NCBI RefSeq assembly: GCF_001475935.1
Contig: NZ_LDQA01000027.1
Location: 1 to 53,382 of the forward strand
Reading direction: 5' to 3'
Source: Aureimonas ureilytica
GTDB taxonomy: Bacteria > Pseudomonadota > Alphaproteobacteria > Rhizobiales > Rhizobiaceae
DNA length: 53,382 bases
A program made the position numbers and the translations under genes. Positions 9,329-18,372 of this stretch are shown piece by piece; the first letter of the stretch is position 1, and every line of letters starts with the position of its first letter. The notes beneath the pieces were generated by a model. It was not told the origin of the DNA and did no database searches. It saw only the letters and a program-made list of their open reading frames with translations.

Positions 9329-9418
9329 GACCCGGTCCCCGGAGAGGACGGGTCACCCGCTCGTGCGATCGCCGGAAGGCAGCGCCGTCGCCCGGCCCGG
9401 TGACCGACCTGGGCGACG
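9329..9418 (-). promoter_or_regulatory. Stem-loops between glnH and glnP
   Basis: The 222-bp gap between the binding-protein stop and the permease start contains two clear hairpins: GACCCGGTCC (9329-9338) pairs with GGACGGGTC (9346-9354) with one bulge, and CGTCGCCC (9386-9393) pairs with GGGCGACG (9411-9418). Neither is followed on the minus strand by a long T-run. Such structures commonly protect the binding-protein mRNA or partly terminate it, giving more binding protein than permease; that role is inferred here. Confidence 0.5.
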
Positions 9419-9439
9419 ACGCGGCTCGTCAGCGTCGGA

Positions 9440-10192
9440 TCACTGCTTCGGGGGCTCTTCGCCGAACCACTTGGCGTAGATCGCCTTGTAGGTGCCGTTG
9501 GCCTTCAGCTTGGCCAGGCTCGCGTTGACCTTTTCCCTCAGCTCGCTCCCCTTCTCGAAGGCCATCCCGTATTGCTGGGCCTGGAGCTGCGGACCCACGG
9601 CCTGCACCTTTCCCTGCCCATTCGTCTTGATGAAGTACAAGACGTTCGGGGCATCGTGCAGGGCCGCGTCCGCGCGGCCCGTCTGGACCTCGAGATAGGC
9701 GTTGTCGATGTTCGGGAAGAGGCGCAGCTCCGCGTCCGGGAAGTTCGCCTTGGCATAGTCAACGGACGCCGTTCCGGTCTTCACGGCGAGAACCTTGCCC
9801 TTGAGGTCCGCACCCGACTTGATGGCGCTACCTTTCGGCACGATGAAAAGCAGGCCGCTGTCGTAGTACGGGTCGGAGAAGTCGACGGCCCTTCGACGCT
9901 CGTCCTTGATGGTGATACCCGCGATGCCCACATCCACTTGATGCGTCTGCAGGCCCGGGATGATGCCGTTGAAGTCCATCGGCTGGAGCTTGTAGGTGAC
10001 GCCCATATCCTTGGCGATCGCATCCCACAGATCGATGTCGAAGCCGACATATCGGTCGCCCTGCTTGAACTCGAAGGGCACGAAGGCCGTGTCGGTGGCG
10101 ACCACCAGATCTTTCGCCCAGCCCGGCACGGAGGCCATCGTGGCCGCGCCGGCCATGCCGAGCACAGCGATCGTCTTCAGTAGAGTATGCAA
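9440..10192 (-). CDS. glnH: Glutamine-type periplasmic binding protein
   Basis: This is a GlnH-type solute-binding protein with a Sec signal peptide ending near SVPGWA. The mature part has [40 protein letters not shown] and [18 protein letters not shown], all characteristic of glutamine-binding proteins. The frame has an ATG at 10210 with a poor ribosome site, while a TTG at 10192 follows GGGAGG at 6 bp; the TTG (250 residues) is chosen, but 256 residues from the ATG is possible. Its neighbours are glutaminase and glutamate dehydrogenase, which supports glutamine or glutamate as ligand. Confidence 0.88.
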   Translation of the reverse strand: MHTLLKTIAVLGMAGAATMASVPGWAKDLVVATDTAFVPFEFKQGDRYVGFDIDLWDAIAKDMGVTYKLQPMDFNGIIPGLQTHQVDVGIAGITIKDERRRAVDFSDPYYDSGLLFIVPKGSAIKSGADLKGKVLAVKTGTASVDYAKANFPDAELRLFPNIDNAYLEVQTGRADAALHDAPNVLYFIKTNGQGKVQAVGPQLQAQQYGMAFEKGSELREKVNASLAKLKANGTYKAIYAKWFGEEPPKQ

Positions 10193-10406
10193 GATTGTCC
10201 TCCCAGACATGGCCGCTTCAGCACAGTGGCGACCTGGCGACGGGAGATGCCCGAACTCTCCTCGCCGTACAATCGACCCGCAACATGTTAGGCGGCGAAT
10301 TGTTGGTTACGCACCAATCGTTGCGCTTGGGCGCAGCGTGCAAGCCCCTTCGAGCCGCCCTCACCATAACGCTCGGTCGGCGAGGTAGCGCCGAGTCAAA
10401 CCGCCC

Positions 10407-11345
10407 CTAGGGACCGAAAATCGACCATCCCGTTCTTTTGACGAGGCGTTCGAGGGCGAACTGACCGAGCAGCGAATTCCCGGCACGGTCGAGGCCGGGC
10501 GACCAGACCGCGATCGAGGCCGTGTTGGGAGCCACGGCGATGATGCCGCCGCCGACGCCGCTCTTGCCGGGCAGGCCGACCTTGTAGGCGAAGTCTCCCG
10601 AACCGTCGTAGTGGCCGCAGGTCAGCATCAGCGCGTTGATGCGGCGTGCTCGCTCGCTCGTCACGACAGCGCGTCCCGTCGCCGGGTCCGCTCCTCCGAA
10701 AGCGAGATAGCGCGCCGCCGTGGCGAGCTGCCGGCAGGACATGGCGATGGCGCATTGGTGAAAGTAGACGCCGAGCGTGAACTCGACCGGGCGCTCGATC
10801 ACCCCGAAGCTTTTCATGTAGTTCGCAAGGGCGGTGTTGCGGAACCCAGTCCGTTTCTCCGAGTCGGCCACGGTCTTGTCGATCACGATCCGCCGGTCTG
10901 CGGCGAGAGACTGAAGGAAGCGCAGGATTTCTCCTATCGCTTCGCGTGGCTGATGTGAGGCCACGATGACATCGGTGACGGCGATGGCACCCGCGTTGAT
11001 GAAGGGATTGCGCGGAACGCCGCGCTCGAGTTCGAGCTGGACGATCGAATTGAACGGGTTGCCTGACGGCTCCCGGCCGACCCTCTGCCACAGACGGTCG
11101 CCGATCATGCCGAGCGCCATGGTCAACGTGAAGACCTTCGAGATGCTTTGGATCGAAAACGGCGTGTCGCTATCTCCAGCTGCGAAGACACGCCCGTCCG
11201 CATCGACGACGACCATGCCGAACTGACGCGGATCGACATGGGCGAGTTCCGGAATGTACCGGGCGACGTCTCCGCGCTCCGTCATTCGACCGACCTCGTC
11301 GGCGATTTCCGCGACGACGCTCGCAAGGCAGGGGTTTGACGACAT
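10407..11345 (-). CDS. glsA: Glutaminase
   Basis: This 312-residue enzyme of the beta-lactamase-like glutaminase family converts glutamine to glutamate and ammonia. The catalytic Ser-x-x-Lys motif is in [16 protein letters not shown], and the family segments [13 protein letters not shown] and [11 protein letters not shown] are present. The ATG at 11345 (MSSNPC) is used; a TTG one codon earlier also opens the frame. It lies about 200 bp upstream of the glutamine transporter on the same strand and feeds glutamate to the dehydrogenase at 12501. Length and motifs are complete. Confidence 0.93.
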   Translation of the reverse strand: MSSNPCLASVVAEIADEVGRMTERGDVARYIPELAHVDPRQFGMVVVDADGRVFAAGDSDTPFSIQSISKVFTLTMALGMIGDRLWQRVGREPSGNPFNSIVQLELERGVPRNPFINAGAIAVTDVIVASHQPREAIGEILRFLQSLAADRRIVIDKTVADSEKRTGFRNTALANYMKSFGVIERPVEFTLGVYFHQCAIAMSCRQLATAARYLAFGGADPATGRAVVTSERARRINALMLTCGHYDGSGDFAYKVGLPGKSGVGGGIIAVAPNTASIAVWSPGLDRAGNSLLGQFALERLVKRTGWSIFGP

Positions 11346-11553
11346 CAACTACACGTCCTTCTACGGCGCCTGGCTTCGCAGGATGGCTTGCGAGGAACGG
11401 TCCGGCGGGGTCGGCACGGATCGGCGTGGCCAGCATCGGTCCCGGGGGGCGGTCTCGCGGGAGCCGGGATGCATGTCGCCCGCGTCCGTTTCAATCGCTC
11501 AGCATCAAGTCAGTGCAAAGTCTGTGAATTTCGCACCAGCCGTTGCGATGCCG

Positions 11554-12417
11554 TCAGCGATTGGCGCGATCGAGATAGCGGTGGAGCGAGCGATACTCCT
11601 TGAGCCGCGCCGCCGCGCCGCCCTCGTTCAACGCATGCATGCGCACCAGAAGCCGCTCGAGCACGATGGTGGGGCCGACAAGGGAGTTGAAGTAGGACGT
11701 TCCCTCGGCGGCGACGAAGAGGATGTCGTCGGCCAAGCGATAGATCGGCGACAGCTTGTTGTCCGTCAGCGCCAGGATGCGCGCGCCGCGGCCCTTGGCA
11801 TATTGGGCCAACCGGATGGAGAGCTGCGCGTAGGGCTTAAAGGACAGGACGAACAGCACATCGCTGCTACCGATGCCCGCCAGCTGGTCGATGGCGTAGC
11901 TGCTCTCACCCGTAATGATCAGGAGGTTCTTGTGCGCATGCTGGCCGCAGTAGTGAAAGTGCTGCGCCAAGGCCTGCGAGGTTCGGAAACCGGCGATGTA
12001 GTTGACCTTGGCCCGCGCCAGGATGGCCGCGACGGCGTCGAGCTCGGCGACGGTCGGGTTCTTGATGGCGCGGACCACCATGTCCACCTGCGTCGCCAGC
12101 ATGCTGCCCGGCCCCACCTGCGGGGAGGCCTGGGCTTTCTCCAGCGCCACCACCGGGTTCTCGACCAGTGCGGCGGTCGCGAGCTGCCGGATTTCGTCGA
12201 AGGACGCGAAACCCAGCTTCTTGAAGAGGCGGATCGCGCAGTAGGGCGAGACGTTCGCGCTGGCGGCGAGCTTGCGCATGCTGCTGAAGGCGACGTCCGT
12301 CGGCCGCTCCATGATGACCTTGGCGAGCAGCTGCTCCTGTGGCGTGAGACCGGGAAAATGCGCCGCGATCGAATCCTGAAGCTCTGTGTAGCCAGAGAAC
12401 CGCACCGAACTGCTCAT
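11554..12417 (-). CDS. RpiR-family transcriptional regulator
   Basis: This 287-residue protein has an N-terminal RpiR-type helix-turn-helix (about residues 1-80; ATDVAFSSMRKLAASANVSP is the equivalent stretch, read PTDVAFSSMRKLAASANVSP) and a C-terminal SIS domain, which in this family binds a small, often phosphorylated, ligand (IAGFRTSQALAQHFHYCG and the later LALTDNKLSPIY segment). A good AGGAG site precedes the ATG. It is divergent from glutamate dehydrogenase with 83 bp between starts and upstream of the glutaminase-transporter genes, so it probably controls the whole glutamine set. The effector is unknown; a SIS domain over an amino-acid pathway is somewhat unexpected. Confidence 0.88.
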   Translation of the reverse strand: MSSSVRFSGYTELQDSIAAHFPGLTPQEQLLAKVIMERPTDVAFSSMRKLAASANVSPYCAIRLFKKLGFASFDEIRQLATAALVENPVVALEKAQASPQVGPGSMLATQVDMVVRAIKNPTVAELDAVAAILARAKVNYIAGFRTSQALAQHFHYCGQHAHKNLLIITGESSYAIDQLAGIGSSDVLFVLSFKPYAQLSIRLAQYAKGRGARILALTDNKLSPIYRLADDILFVAAEGTSYFNSLVGPTIVLERLLVRMHALNEGGAAARLKEYRSLHRYLDRANR

Positions 12418-12500
12418 AAACGCTCCTGCTTTGCACCACCTGTTGCTCTCGTTGCCCCTTCTAGCATCGAATGTTTGCGCCTAGGAGAGCCGTCACCGAA
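12418..12500. promoter_or_regulatory. Divergent rpiR/gdh control region
   Basis: This 83-bp gap carries the divergent promoters of the RpiR regulator and glutamate dehydrogenase. AGGAG lies before the regulator ATG on the minus strand, and AGGAGAG at about 12483 lies before the dehydrogenase. A binding site for the RpiR protein is expected here, but no clear palindrome was found. Confidence 0.45.
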
Positions 12501-13910
12501 ATGGGAGGTCATACGGTGTTCAACTTCATCCAGGCCGTCGAGGAGCAATTCGACGAAGCCGCCACGTCGCTTGCCCTCGAGCCGGCGCTCGCGCACAAGA
12601 TCAAGGTCTGCAATTCGTCATATACGGTGAAGTTCGGTGTCCGTCTGCGCGGCACGCTTCATACGTTCGAGGGGTATCGTGCCGTTCACTCCGATCATAT
12701 CGAACCGGTCAAGGGCGGGATCCGCTATGCGCCCGACGTCGATCGGGAAGAGGTCGAAGCCCTCGCGACCCTGATGAGCTTGAAGTGCGCGCTCGTCGAC
12801 ATCCCGTTCGGCGGTTCGAAGGGCGGACTGAAGATCGACAATGCGCAGTGGAGCGTCGCCGAACGCGAGCAAATTACCCGGCGTTTCGCAGCCGAGCTAA
12901 TCCGTCGCAATCTCCTGAGCCCCTCGCAGAACGTGCCCGCGCCCGACGTCGGGACCGGCCCGCTCGAGATGGCCTGGATGGCCGACCAGTATCGGCGAAC
13001 CCATGCCGCGGACATCAATGCGCCGGGCTGCGTCACGGGCAAGCCGCTGACGCATGGCGGGATCGAGGGGCGAACGGAAGCGACGGGGCTCGGGGTGCAT
13101 TTTGCTGTCCAGGCTTTTCTCCAGTCGGAGGAAGCCCGTGAGCTTGGCTTTCCCGCCTCCGTGGCCGGCATGACCATCGCCGTTCAGGGCTTCGGAAATG
13201 TCGGTTCGCACCTTGCGCGCTTCGCATCCCGGGACGGAGCGAGGATCGTCGCCGTCAGCGACCGGGACGGCTGCATCGCCAACCCGGATGGCCTCGACAT
13301 CGCTGCGCTGACGTCGCACATGAAAGCGACGGGTGGCCTTTCCGGCTTCAACGGCGGCAGCTTCAACGCCGATCGCGACGCGGTGCTTGCCACCCCTTGC
13401 GACATTCTCGTACCGGCGGCCCACGAGGGCGTCATCACGGCCGACAACGTCGAGCACGTCGAAGCCAGGCTCGTCGTCGAGGCGGCGAACGGCCCCGTGA
13501 CGCCCGAGGCGGAGCGTCGCCTCGAAGAGCGCGGGATTCCTATCATTCCCGACATCTTCGCCAATTCCGGCGGCGTCGTCGTTTCATACTTCGAGTGGGC
13601 GAAAAATCTGTCACGCATGAGCTTCGGCCGCCTCGAGCGACGCCGGGAACAAATCCTTTTCAACACATTGCTCGGCGAAATGGAAAGCCAGAGCAGCTGC
13701 AAGCTCACCCCTTCGTTTCGGGAGCGCGTGAACGAAGGTCCGACCGAGCGCCAGCTCGTGGAATCCGGCCTCGAAGATACGATCGCCACGACGTTCGAGC
13801 GGATCACGTCCCTTCGACGGCAATCCCCTGATAAACTCAGCATGCGAAAGGCTTGCTATATGCTGGCCATCCAGTCGATTGCAGAGCATTACAAAACAAT
13901 GGGTTTGTGA
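12501..13910 (+). CDS. gdhA: Glutamate dehydrogenase (Glu/Leu/Phe/Val family)
   Basis: The 469-residue enzyme interconverts glutamate with 2-oxoglutarate and ammonia. PFGGSKGGLKID holds the catalytic-site lysine region, PAPDVGTGPLEMAWMAD holds the catalytic aspartate, and VQGFGNVGSHLARF is the Rossmann nucleotide-binding loop. The start at 12501 (MGGHTVFNFIQ) follows AGGAGAG; an ATG at 12471 is in frame, and a GTG at 12516 after GGGAGG is another option. The protein is about 40-50 residues longer than many NAD-type enzymes, with extra sequence at the C-terminus. With glutaminase and the glutamine importer it makes a route from glutamine to 2-oxoglutarate. Confidence 0.93.
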   Translation: MGGHTVFNFIQAVEEQFDEAATSLALEPALAHKIKVCNSSYTVKFGVRLRGTLHTFEGYRAVHSDHIEPVKGGIRYAPDVDREEVEALATLMSLKCALVDIPFGGSKGGLKIDNAQWSVAEREQITRRFAAELIRRNLLSPSQNVPAPDVGTGPLEMAWMADQYRRTHAADINAPGCVTGKPLTHGGIEGRTEATGLGVHFAVQAFLQSEEARELGFPASVAGMTIAVQGFGNVGSHLARFASRDGARIVAVSDRDGCIANPDGLDIAALTSHMKATGGLSGFNGGSFNADRDAVLATPCDILVPAAHEGVITADNVEHVEARLVVEAANGPVTPEAERRLEERGIPIIPDIFANSGGVVVSYFEWAKNLSRMSFGRLERRREQILFNTLLGEMESQSSCKLTPSFRERVNEGPTERQLVESGLEDTIATTFERITSLRRQSPDKLSMRKACYMLAIQSIAEHYKTMGL

Positions 13911-14099
13911 TCGTATACGTGTATCTCCCGAGTCAATCTCACGCAATTTGCTGACGGAGAGCGCTGAAGTATGCGGCTGCCTGTCCGAGCTGGCAGTCGT
14001 TTTCAGCTAACTCTCGCGGTTGCGCCGTCTGTCACGGCTGCATCGCGAGAGCGGATTGGCCGGCTTCTTTATTCGGCAAGTCGAGGTTACGCGCTTCTG

Positions 14100-14290
14100 T
14101 TGGAGGGGATCACCGAAGGCCGGCGATGCGGCGAGCGGTTCAAGGCCTTGCTGAGAAACTGCTTCGCCGCCTTCGTCGTGCGGGTTCGCAAGAGATGGAA
14201 GTCGAGCGTCTCGCCGCCTCTGCCGATGGCTCGGTAGAGATACATCCCTTCGCCCCGGACCGAACCGCGCCGTGTTTTCCAGAGGCTCCA
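14100..14290 (-). pseudogene. IS6-like transposase fragment
   Basis: A minus-strand stretch reads GMYLYRAIGRGGETLDFHLL followed by RTRTTKAAKQFLSKALN. This matches the catalytic-core region of IS6-family transposases, where YLYRA and DF and the AAKxFLxKAL pattern are conserved. Both ends of the gene are missing and no start or stop fits. It abuts the IS3-type orfA fragment at 14316. Bases 13911-14099, between glutamate dehydrogenase and this fragment, show no other gene. Confidence 0.65.
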
Positions 14291-14315
14291 ACGTCCAAAT
14301 AGGATGAGAGCCGTC

Positions 14316-14712
14316 ACGAGCAGACCGACGAACAAGGTTTCGCCCGAGGTCCGCGAACGTGCGGTGCGGCCGGTGTTGGATCATGAGGGGGATCGTTCGT
14401 CCCGGTGGATGGCCTGCCAGTCGATCGCGACGAAGATCGGCCGCTCGGCTCACACGCTGCTGGCTTGGGTGAAGAGAGCCGGGATCGATGCCGGCAAGAG
14501 GGCCGGCATGCCGACGCAGGTGGCTGAGAAGACGAACGCTCCCGAGCGGGAGAACCGGGAGCTTTGGCAGGTCAACGAGATCCTGCGCAAGGCATCGGCC
14601 TATTCTGCTGAGGCCCCTTTCGCCGAATGACAAGCGTTCGGCTGCCGGGCGAGGGGAGCTCGACCGCCCATTCAAACGATGATCGCGTTCATCGACGATC
14701 ACCGCAAGGCGT
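14316..14712 (+). pseudogene. IS3-family OrfA remnant with palindromic insert
   Basis: The frame reads KVSPEVRERAVRPVLDHEG, then a helix-turn-helix region (IATKIGRSAHTLLAWVKRAG) and the leucine-rich ERENRELWQVNEILRKASAY, which is a standard IS3-group OrfA. After ASAYSAE the frame is destroyed by a 39-bp palindromic element (14616-14654). Beyond it the expected ending LDRPFKR and the start of OrfB (MIAFIDDHRKA) can still be read at about 14658-14712, after which homology stops. The remainder of OrfB is absent, so this is a truncated and interrupted copy. Confidence 0.8.
14616..14654 (+). repeat. Palindromic element copy A (in IS3 orfA)
   Basis: This 39-bp copy begins CCTTTCGCCGAAT and ends TTCGGCTGCCGGGCGAGG. 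It aligns with copies B (19301-19338) and C (19732-19770). The inner stem is GCCGAA with TTCGGC, where B and C have GGCGAAT with ATTCGCC: the changed base in one arm is matched by the complementary change in the other. It disrupts orfA between ASAY and LDRPFKR. Confidence 0.75.
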
Positions 14713-14789
14713 AAACGAAATGGCCTGCGGAAAACTCGGGGCGATTCACTGCGCATCGGTCCGGATTTCCCCGGGTCGATCTGATAGGC

Positions 14790-14820
14790 GCTAGACATGT
14801 AATGTTATATCATATCTAAA
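14790..14820 (+). promoter_or_regulatory. Possible Zur-like operator before the metal ABC operon
   Basis: An AT-rich island in GC-rich DNA reads GTAATGTTATATCATATCT, about 55-75 bp before the binding-protein start. It resembles one good half (TGTTATA) and one degenerate half of the alphaproteobacterial Zur box. The resemblance is by eye only; Mur/Fur-type sites are also AT-rich. Confidence 0.4.
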
Positions 14821-14874
14821 GGCGTCCTGGCTTGGCGCTCGCGCCTTTTTCCATTGACGCGCAGGATGAAGCAC

Positions 14875-15780
14875 ATGACGCTTGTTCGCATCGCCGCGAC
14901 CCTCGGCCTTATGGTTTTGGCCGGTTCCGCATCCGCTCAGACGCCCTCCACGATCCAGGTGATCGGGGTCGAGAACGAATATGCCGATGTCATCCGTCAG
15001 GTCGGTGGCAAAGCCGTGCATGTCGAGGCGATCCTGACCGATCCCAACACGGACCCACACACGTTCGAAGCCAGCCCGAAGCTCGCAATGGCCTTCTCGC
15101 AAGCACAGCTGGTGGTGGAGAACGGCGTCGGCTACGACAGCTGGGCCGATAAGCTGATGGCGGCGTCACCCAACGCCGAGCGTCAGGTCTTGAACGTGCA
15201 GAAGCTCCTGAACCTTCCCGACGACATCGAGAACCCGCATCTTTGGTACGATCCGAAGACGATGCCGGTGGTCGCCATGGCGGTGGCCGACGCCTTGGCC
15301 AAGCTGCAGCCCTCCGAGGCCGCGACCTTCCATGCCAATGCGGAAGCCTTCGTTGCCTCGTTGAAGCCGTGGATGGACAGTATCGCGGCCTTCAAGGCAA
15401 AGTATCCCGACACGCCGGTGGCGACGACGGAGCCGGTCGCCGACTATCTCCTGAAGGCCATGGGCTGCAAGCTGATGACGCCCCAGACCCTGGAAAAGGC
15501 CGTGATGGACGGTACCGATCCGGCTCCGCAGGACATCACGATCCAGAACGAGCTGTTCTCCAACCATAAGGTCAAGATCTTCGTCTATAATCAACAAGTG
15601 ACCGACGCCTTGACCACGTCCTTCCTCGACGCCGCCCAGAAGGCAGGGGTTCCCGTCGTCGGTGTCTACGAGACGATGCCGACCCCCGGATATACCTATC
15701 AGTCGTGGATGCAGGCCGAGGTCGAGGCACTCACCAAGGCTGTCGCCGACAAGACGTCGACCCTATCGTTGCAGAAGTGA
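14875..15780 (+). CDS. Zinc/manganese-type ABC transporter binding protein
   Basis: This is a cluster A-I metal-binding protein (ZnuA/TroA superfamily). A signal peptide ends at GSASA. The expected metal histidines lie in DPHTFEASPKL and NPHLWYDPKTM, with a further acidic/amide region near the C-terminus (VYETMPTPGYTYQSW). There is no long His-rich loop of the kind seen in many ZnuA proteins. The ATG at 14875 has AGGA at 8 bp; ATG 14866 and TTG 14854 are in frame. It heads an operon with an ATPase and two permeases. Zinc is favoured over manganese only by the possible Zur-like box. Confidence 0.88.
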   Translation: MTLVRIAATLGLMVLAGSASAQTPSTIQVIGVENEYADVIRQVGGKAVHVEAILTDPNTDPHTFEASPKLAMAFSQAQLVVENGVGYDSWADKLMAASPNAERQVLNVQKLLNLPDDIENPHLWYDPKTMPVVAMAVADALAKLQPSEAATFHANAEAFVASLKPWMDSIAAFKAKYPDTPVATTEPVADYLLKAMGCKLMTPQTLEKAVMDGTDPAPQDITIQNELFSNHKVKIFVYNQQVTDALTTSFLDAAQKAGVPVVGVYETMPTPGYTYQSWMQAEVEALTKAVADKTSTLSLQK

Positions 15781-16610
15781 CGACCGACACCCTTCCGCTC
15801 GAAGACAAAGTCCTGGAGGTCCGCAAGGCCCGCGTATCGCTCGCGGGCCGGCTGATCCTGGACGACATCGAATTCGCCCTCAGGCCCGGCGAATTCTGTG
15901 GTCTCATCGGCTCGAACGGGTCCGGCAAGACGACCCTCCTTAGGACGATCCTTGGCTTCGTATCGCCGGAAAGCGGTCGAGTGATGCTCGGGGGCGGCAA
16001 GCGCGCCGCCATCGGCTATGTGCCGCAGAAATTCGCGCTCGATCCCTTGATGCCGTTGCGGGCGCGCGATCTCGTGGAACTGGGTCTCGATGGAGCGCGC
16101 TTCGGCATCCCGCTGCCGTCCCGGGCGCGTCGGGCCAAGGTGGATGCGATGCTCCAGGCCGTCGAGGCCGACAGCTTCGCGGACCAGCGGATCGGACGCC
16201 TTTCCGGCGGCCAACAGCAGCGCGTTCTGATCGCCCACGCGCTGATCCGGCGCCCACGACTGCTGCTGCTCGACGAGCCGCTGGCCAACCTCGACATCCG
16301 AAGCGTCGCCGGCATCGTGGCGTTGCTTCGCCGTTTGTCGCGGGAGTTCCAGACAGCCGTGCTCCTATCGGCGCACGACATGAACCCGCTGCTGTCGGCC
16401 ATGGACCGCATCGTCTACCTCGCCCATGGCCGCGCCGCCACCGGGTCCACGCAGGCGGTGGTGCGCACGGAGGTGCTGAGCCGGCTCTACGGGTTCCGCA
16501 TCGACGTCATCCGAGTGCACGGCCGCATCCTTGTGGTAGCGGCCGACCCGGCCGGGGAAGCGCTCGCGACCCTCGGCGGCGACCCGGCTTCCGTGGTCCA
16601 GATCCCGTGA
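15777..16610 (+). CDS. Zinc/manganese-type ABC transporter ATPase
   Basis: This 277-residue ATPase of the metal-transport (ZnuC/MntB) group has Walker A GSNGSGKTT, signature LSGGQQQRV, Walker B LLLLDEPLAN and H-loop LLSAHDMNP. The GTG at 15777 overlaps the binding-protein stop (GTGA) and gives VTTDTLPLEDKVLEVRKARV; the longer in-frame ATG at 15705 lies inside the upstream gene. The tail continues about 40 residues beyond the core fold. Its stop overlaps the GTG start of the first permease. Confidence 0.92.
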   Translation: MTTDTLPLEDKVLEVRKARVSLAGRLILDDIEFALRPGEFCGLIGSNGSGKTTLLRTILGFVSPESGRVMLGGGKRAAIGYVPQKFALDPLMPLRARDLVELGLDGARFGIPLPSRARRAKVDAMLQAVEADSFADQRIGRLSGGQQQRVLIAHALIRRPRLLLLDEPLANLDIRSVAGIVALLRRLSREFQTAVLLSAHDMNPLLSAMDRIVYLAHGRAATGSTQAVVRTEVLSRLYGFRIDVIRVHGRILVVAADPAGEALATLGGDPASVVQIP

Positions 16611-17524
16611 TCGCCATGCCTGATCTCGTCTCCGCCATCCTCGAACCGGGGCTCCTCACCAGCGCTCCGGTGCGGACCGCCGCCGTGATCGGAGGAGCGG
16701 CAGCCGTCGTTTCGAGCGCGATCGGCGTCTTTACGGTGATCCGCGGACAGTCCTTCGCGGGCCATTCCCTGGCCGACGTCAGCAGCGCCGGCGGTGCCGC
16801 CGCATTCCTCTTCGGCATCAATCCGCTGCTCGGCTTCCTCCTCATGGGGGTCGTCGCGGCGGTCAGCATGGAAGCGTTTCGCATCGACAGGGCGAGCGAG
16901 CGCGACCTCGTCACAGGCATCGTCACGGGAGCCGGGCTCGGCGTGTCCGCCCTTCTCCTTTTCTTGGTCGCGACCACGAAACATACGGCCGCGGGCGCCA
17001 CCGTCACCGTGATGTTCGGCTCGATGTTCGCGATCTCGCCGACGATCGTCCCCCTTGTCCTAACGGTCGGCGCGGGGGCGATCCTCGGCATCGCACTGCT
17101 CTACAGGCCGCTCCTCCTGTGCTCGCTCGATCCAGATCTTGCGGCTGTCCGGGGCGTACCCGTTCGCCTCGTCGGATTGGCGCATCTCGTCGTGCTGGCG
17201 CTGGCCGTCGCGCTTTCGGCCATCACGGTCGGCGCCATCCTGTCCACCGCGCTTCTGATCGGGCCGGCCGCCATCGCGCTGCGTTGGGCGAAGCGGCCCG
17301 GAACCGCGATCCTGTATGCTGCGGCCATCGGTCTGACGTCCACCTGGGCCGGCATCGTCATCGCCTATGACAGCTATGTCTGGACGGGTGGCCACGGCTG
17401 GCCCGTCAGCTTCTGCATCGTCTCCATCATCTTCGTCGTCTACCTGGCGGCCGCGATGGTCTCGCGCGACGGCGCAGGGCGGTCGCCGGGCACGAGGCAA
17501 TCCCGAAAGGCCAGCGGAAGCTGA
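16607..17524 (+). CDS. ABC-3 family metal permease 1
   Basis: This 305-residue inner-membrane permease is of the ABC-3 (ZnuB/TroC) family, with about eight hydrophobic segments. VIRGQSFAGHSLADVSSAGG is the family hallmark in the first third. It starts with GTG at 16607 overlapping the ATPase stop, or with ATG at 16616. A hydrophilic tail of about 25 residues follows the last membrane segment. A second permease follows after 8 bp, so the transporter is probably a heterodimer. Confidence 0.91.
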   Translation: MIAMPDLVSAILEPGLLTSAPVRTAAVIGGAAAVVSSAIGVFTVIRGQSFAGHSLADVSSAGGAAAFLFGINPLLGFLLMGVVAAVSMEAFRIDRASERDLVTGIVTGAGLGVSALLLFLVATTKHTAAGATVTVMFGSMFAISPTIVPLVLTVGAGAILGIALLYRPLLLCSLDPDLAAVRGVPVRLVGLAHLVVLALAVALSAITVGAILSTALLIGPAAIALRWAKRPGTAILYAAAIGLTSTWAGIVIAYDSYVWTGGHGWPVSFCIVSIIFVVYLAAAMVSRDGAGRSPGTRQSRKASGS

Positions 17525-17532
17525 GGCAGCGC

Positions 17533-18372
17533 ATGTTCGACGCCTACATGATCAACACTTGGTTGGGCGGTACTCTTGTTGCCGTCGTCGCCGGCGTCGT
17601 CGGCTTCTTCGTGGTGATCCGCGGTTCCTCCTTCGCGGCCCATGCGCTGCCGCTCAGCGCCTTTCCGGGCGCTGCGGCCGCAAGCCTTCTCGGCATCGAC
17701 CAGTTGATCGGCCTTCTGGTGTTCTCGGCACTCGGCATTCTCGGCATCAGCCAGCTGACGCGGCTCGGGCGCAGCGATATCGCTACCGCCCTGACACTCG
17801 CAATGCTGCTCGGCCTCGGCGCCCTTTTCCTGAGCCGCACGACGGAATATTTCCAGGCCATCTACGCGCTCCTGTTCGGCGAGATCCTGGGCATCAGCCG
17901 CGCGGCGCTCGGCACGGTCGCGGCGCTCGGCGCGGTCTGCCTTATCGCCGTGGCGGTGCTGTTCCGCCCCCTGCTGCTGAGCTCGGTCTCACCCGATCTG
18001 TGCGAAGCGCGTGGTGTGTCGGGCGCCTGGATGGAGATCGGCTTCCTGAGCATCGTCGGCCTCGCCACAACGATGGCGTTGCCGGTCGTCGGCGCCTTGC
18101 TGGTGTTCAGTCTCATGGTGGGGCCGGCCTCGGCCGCGCGCGCCTTCACGGATCATCCCGTCAAGGCCATGCTCTTGTCGGCAAGCCTGTCGGCTGGAAC
18201 GGTTTGGATCGCCATCGCGCTCTCCTATCAATTCGACCTGCCGATCGGCTTCTTCGTCGGAGCGATCAGCGCCATCAGCTACGGTCTCGGCCGCCTCCGC
18301 GCGCGGCGCGCAGGTCGCTTCCCCGATCCGGGGCTCGTCTCTGTTCGGCGTGTCGAGGCCGGGCACTCCTGA
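17533..18372 (+). CDS. ABC-3 family metal permease 2, with repeat-derived C-terminus
   Basis: This 279-residue ABC-3 permease repeats the family pattern (VIRGSSFAAHALPLSAFPGA) and has about eight membrane segments. It is the last gene of the metal operon. Its final codons, PGLVSVRRVEAGHS and the stop, lie inside dispersed repeat R2, which begins at about 18331. The native C-terminus therefore seems to have been replaced or extended when the repeat arrived. The membrane core looks complete, so the protein is probably still functional. Confidence 0.9.
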   Translation: MFDAYMINTWLGGTLVAVVAGVVGFFVVIRGSSFAAHALPLSAFPGAAAASLLGIDQLIGLLVFSALGILGISQLTRLGRSDIATALTLAMLLGLGALFLSRTTEYFQAIYALLFGEILGISRAALGTVAALGAVCLIAVAVLFRPLLLSSVSPDLCEARGVSGAWMEIGFLSIVGLATTMALPVVGALLVFSLMVGPASAARAFTDHPVKAMLLSASLSAGTVWIAIALSYQFDLPIGFFVGAISAISYGLGRLRARRAGRFPDPGLVSVRRVEAGHS

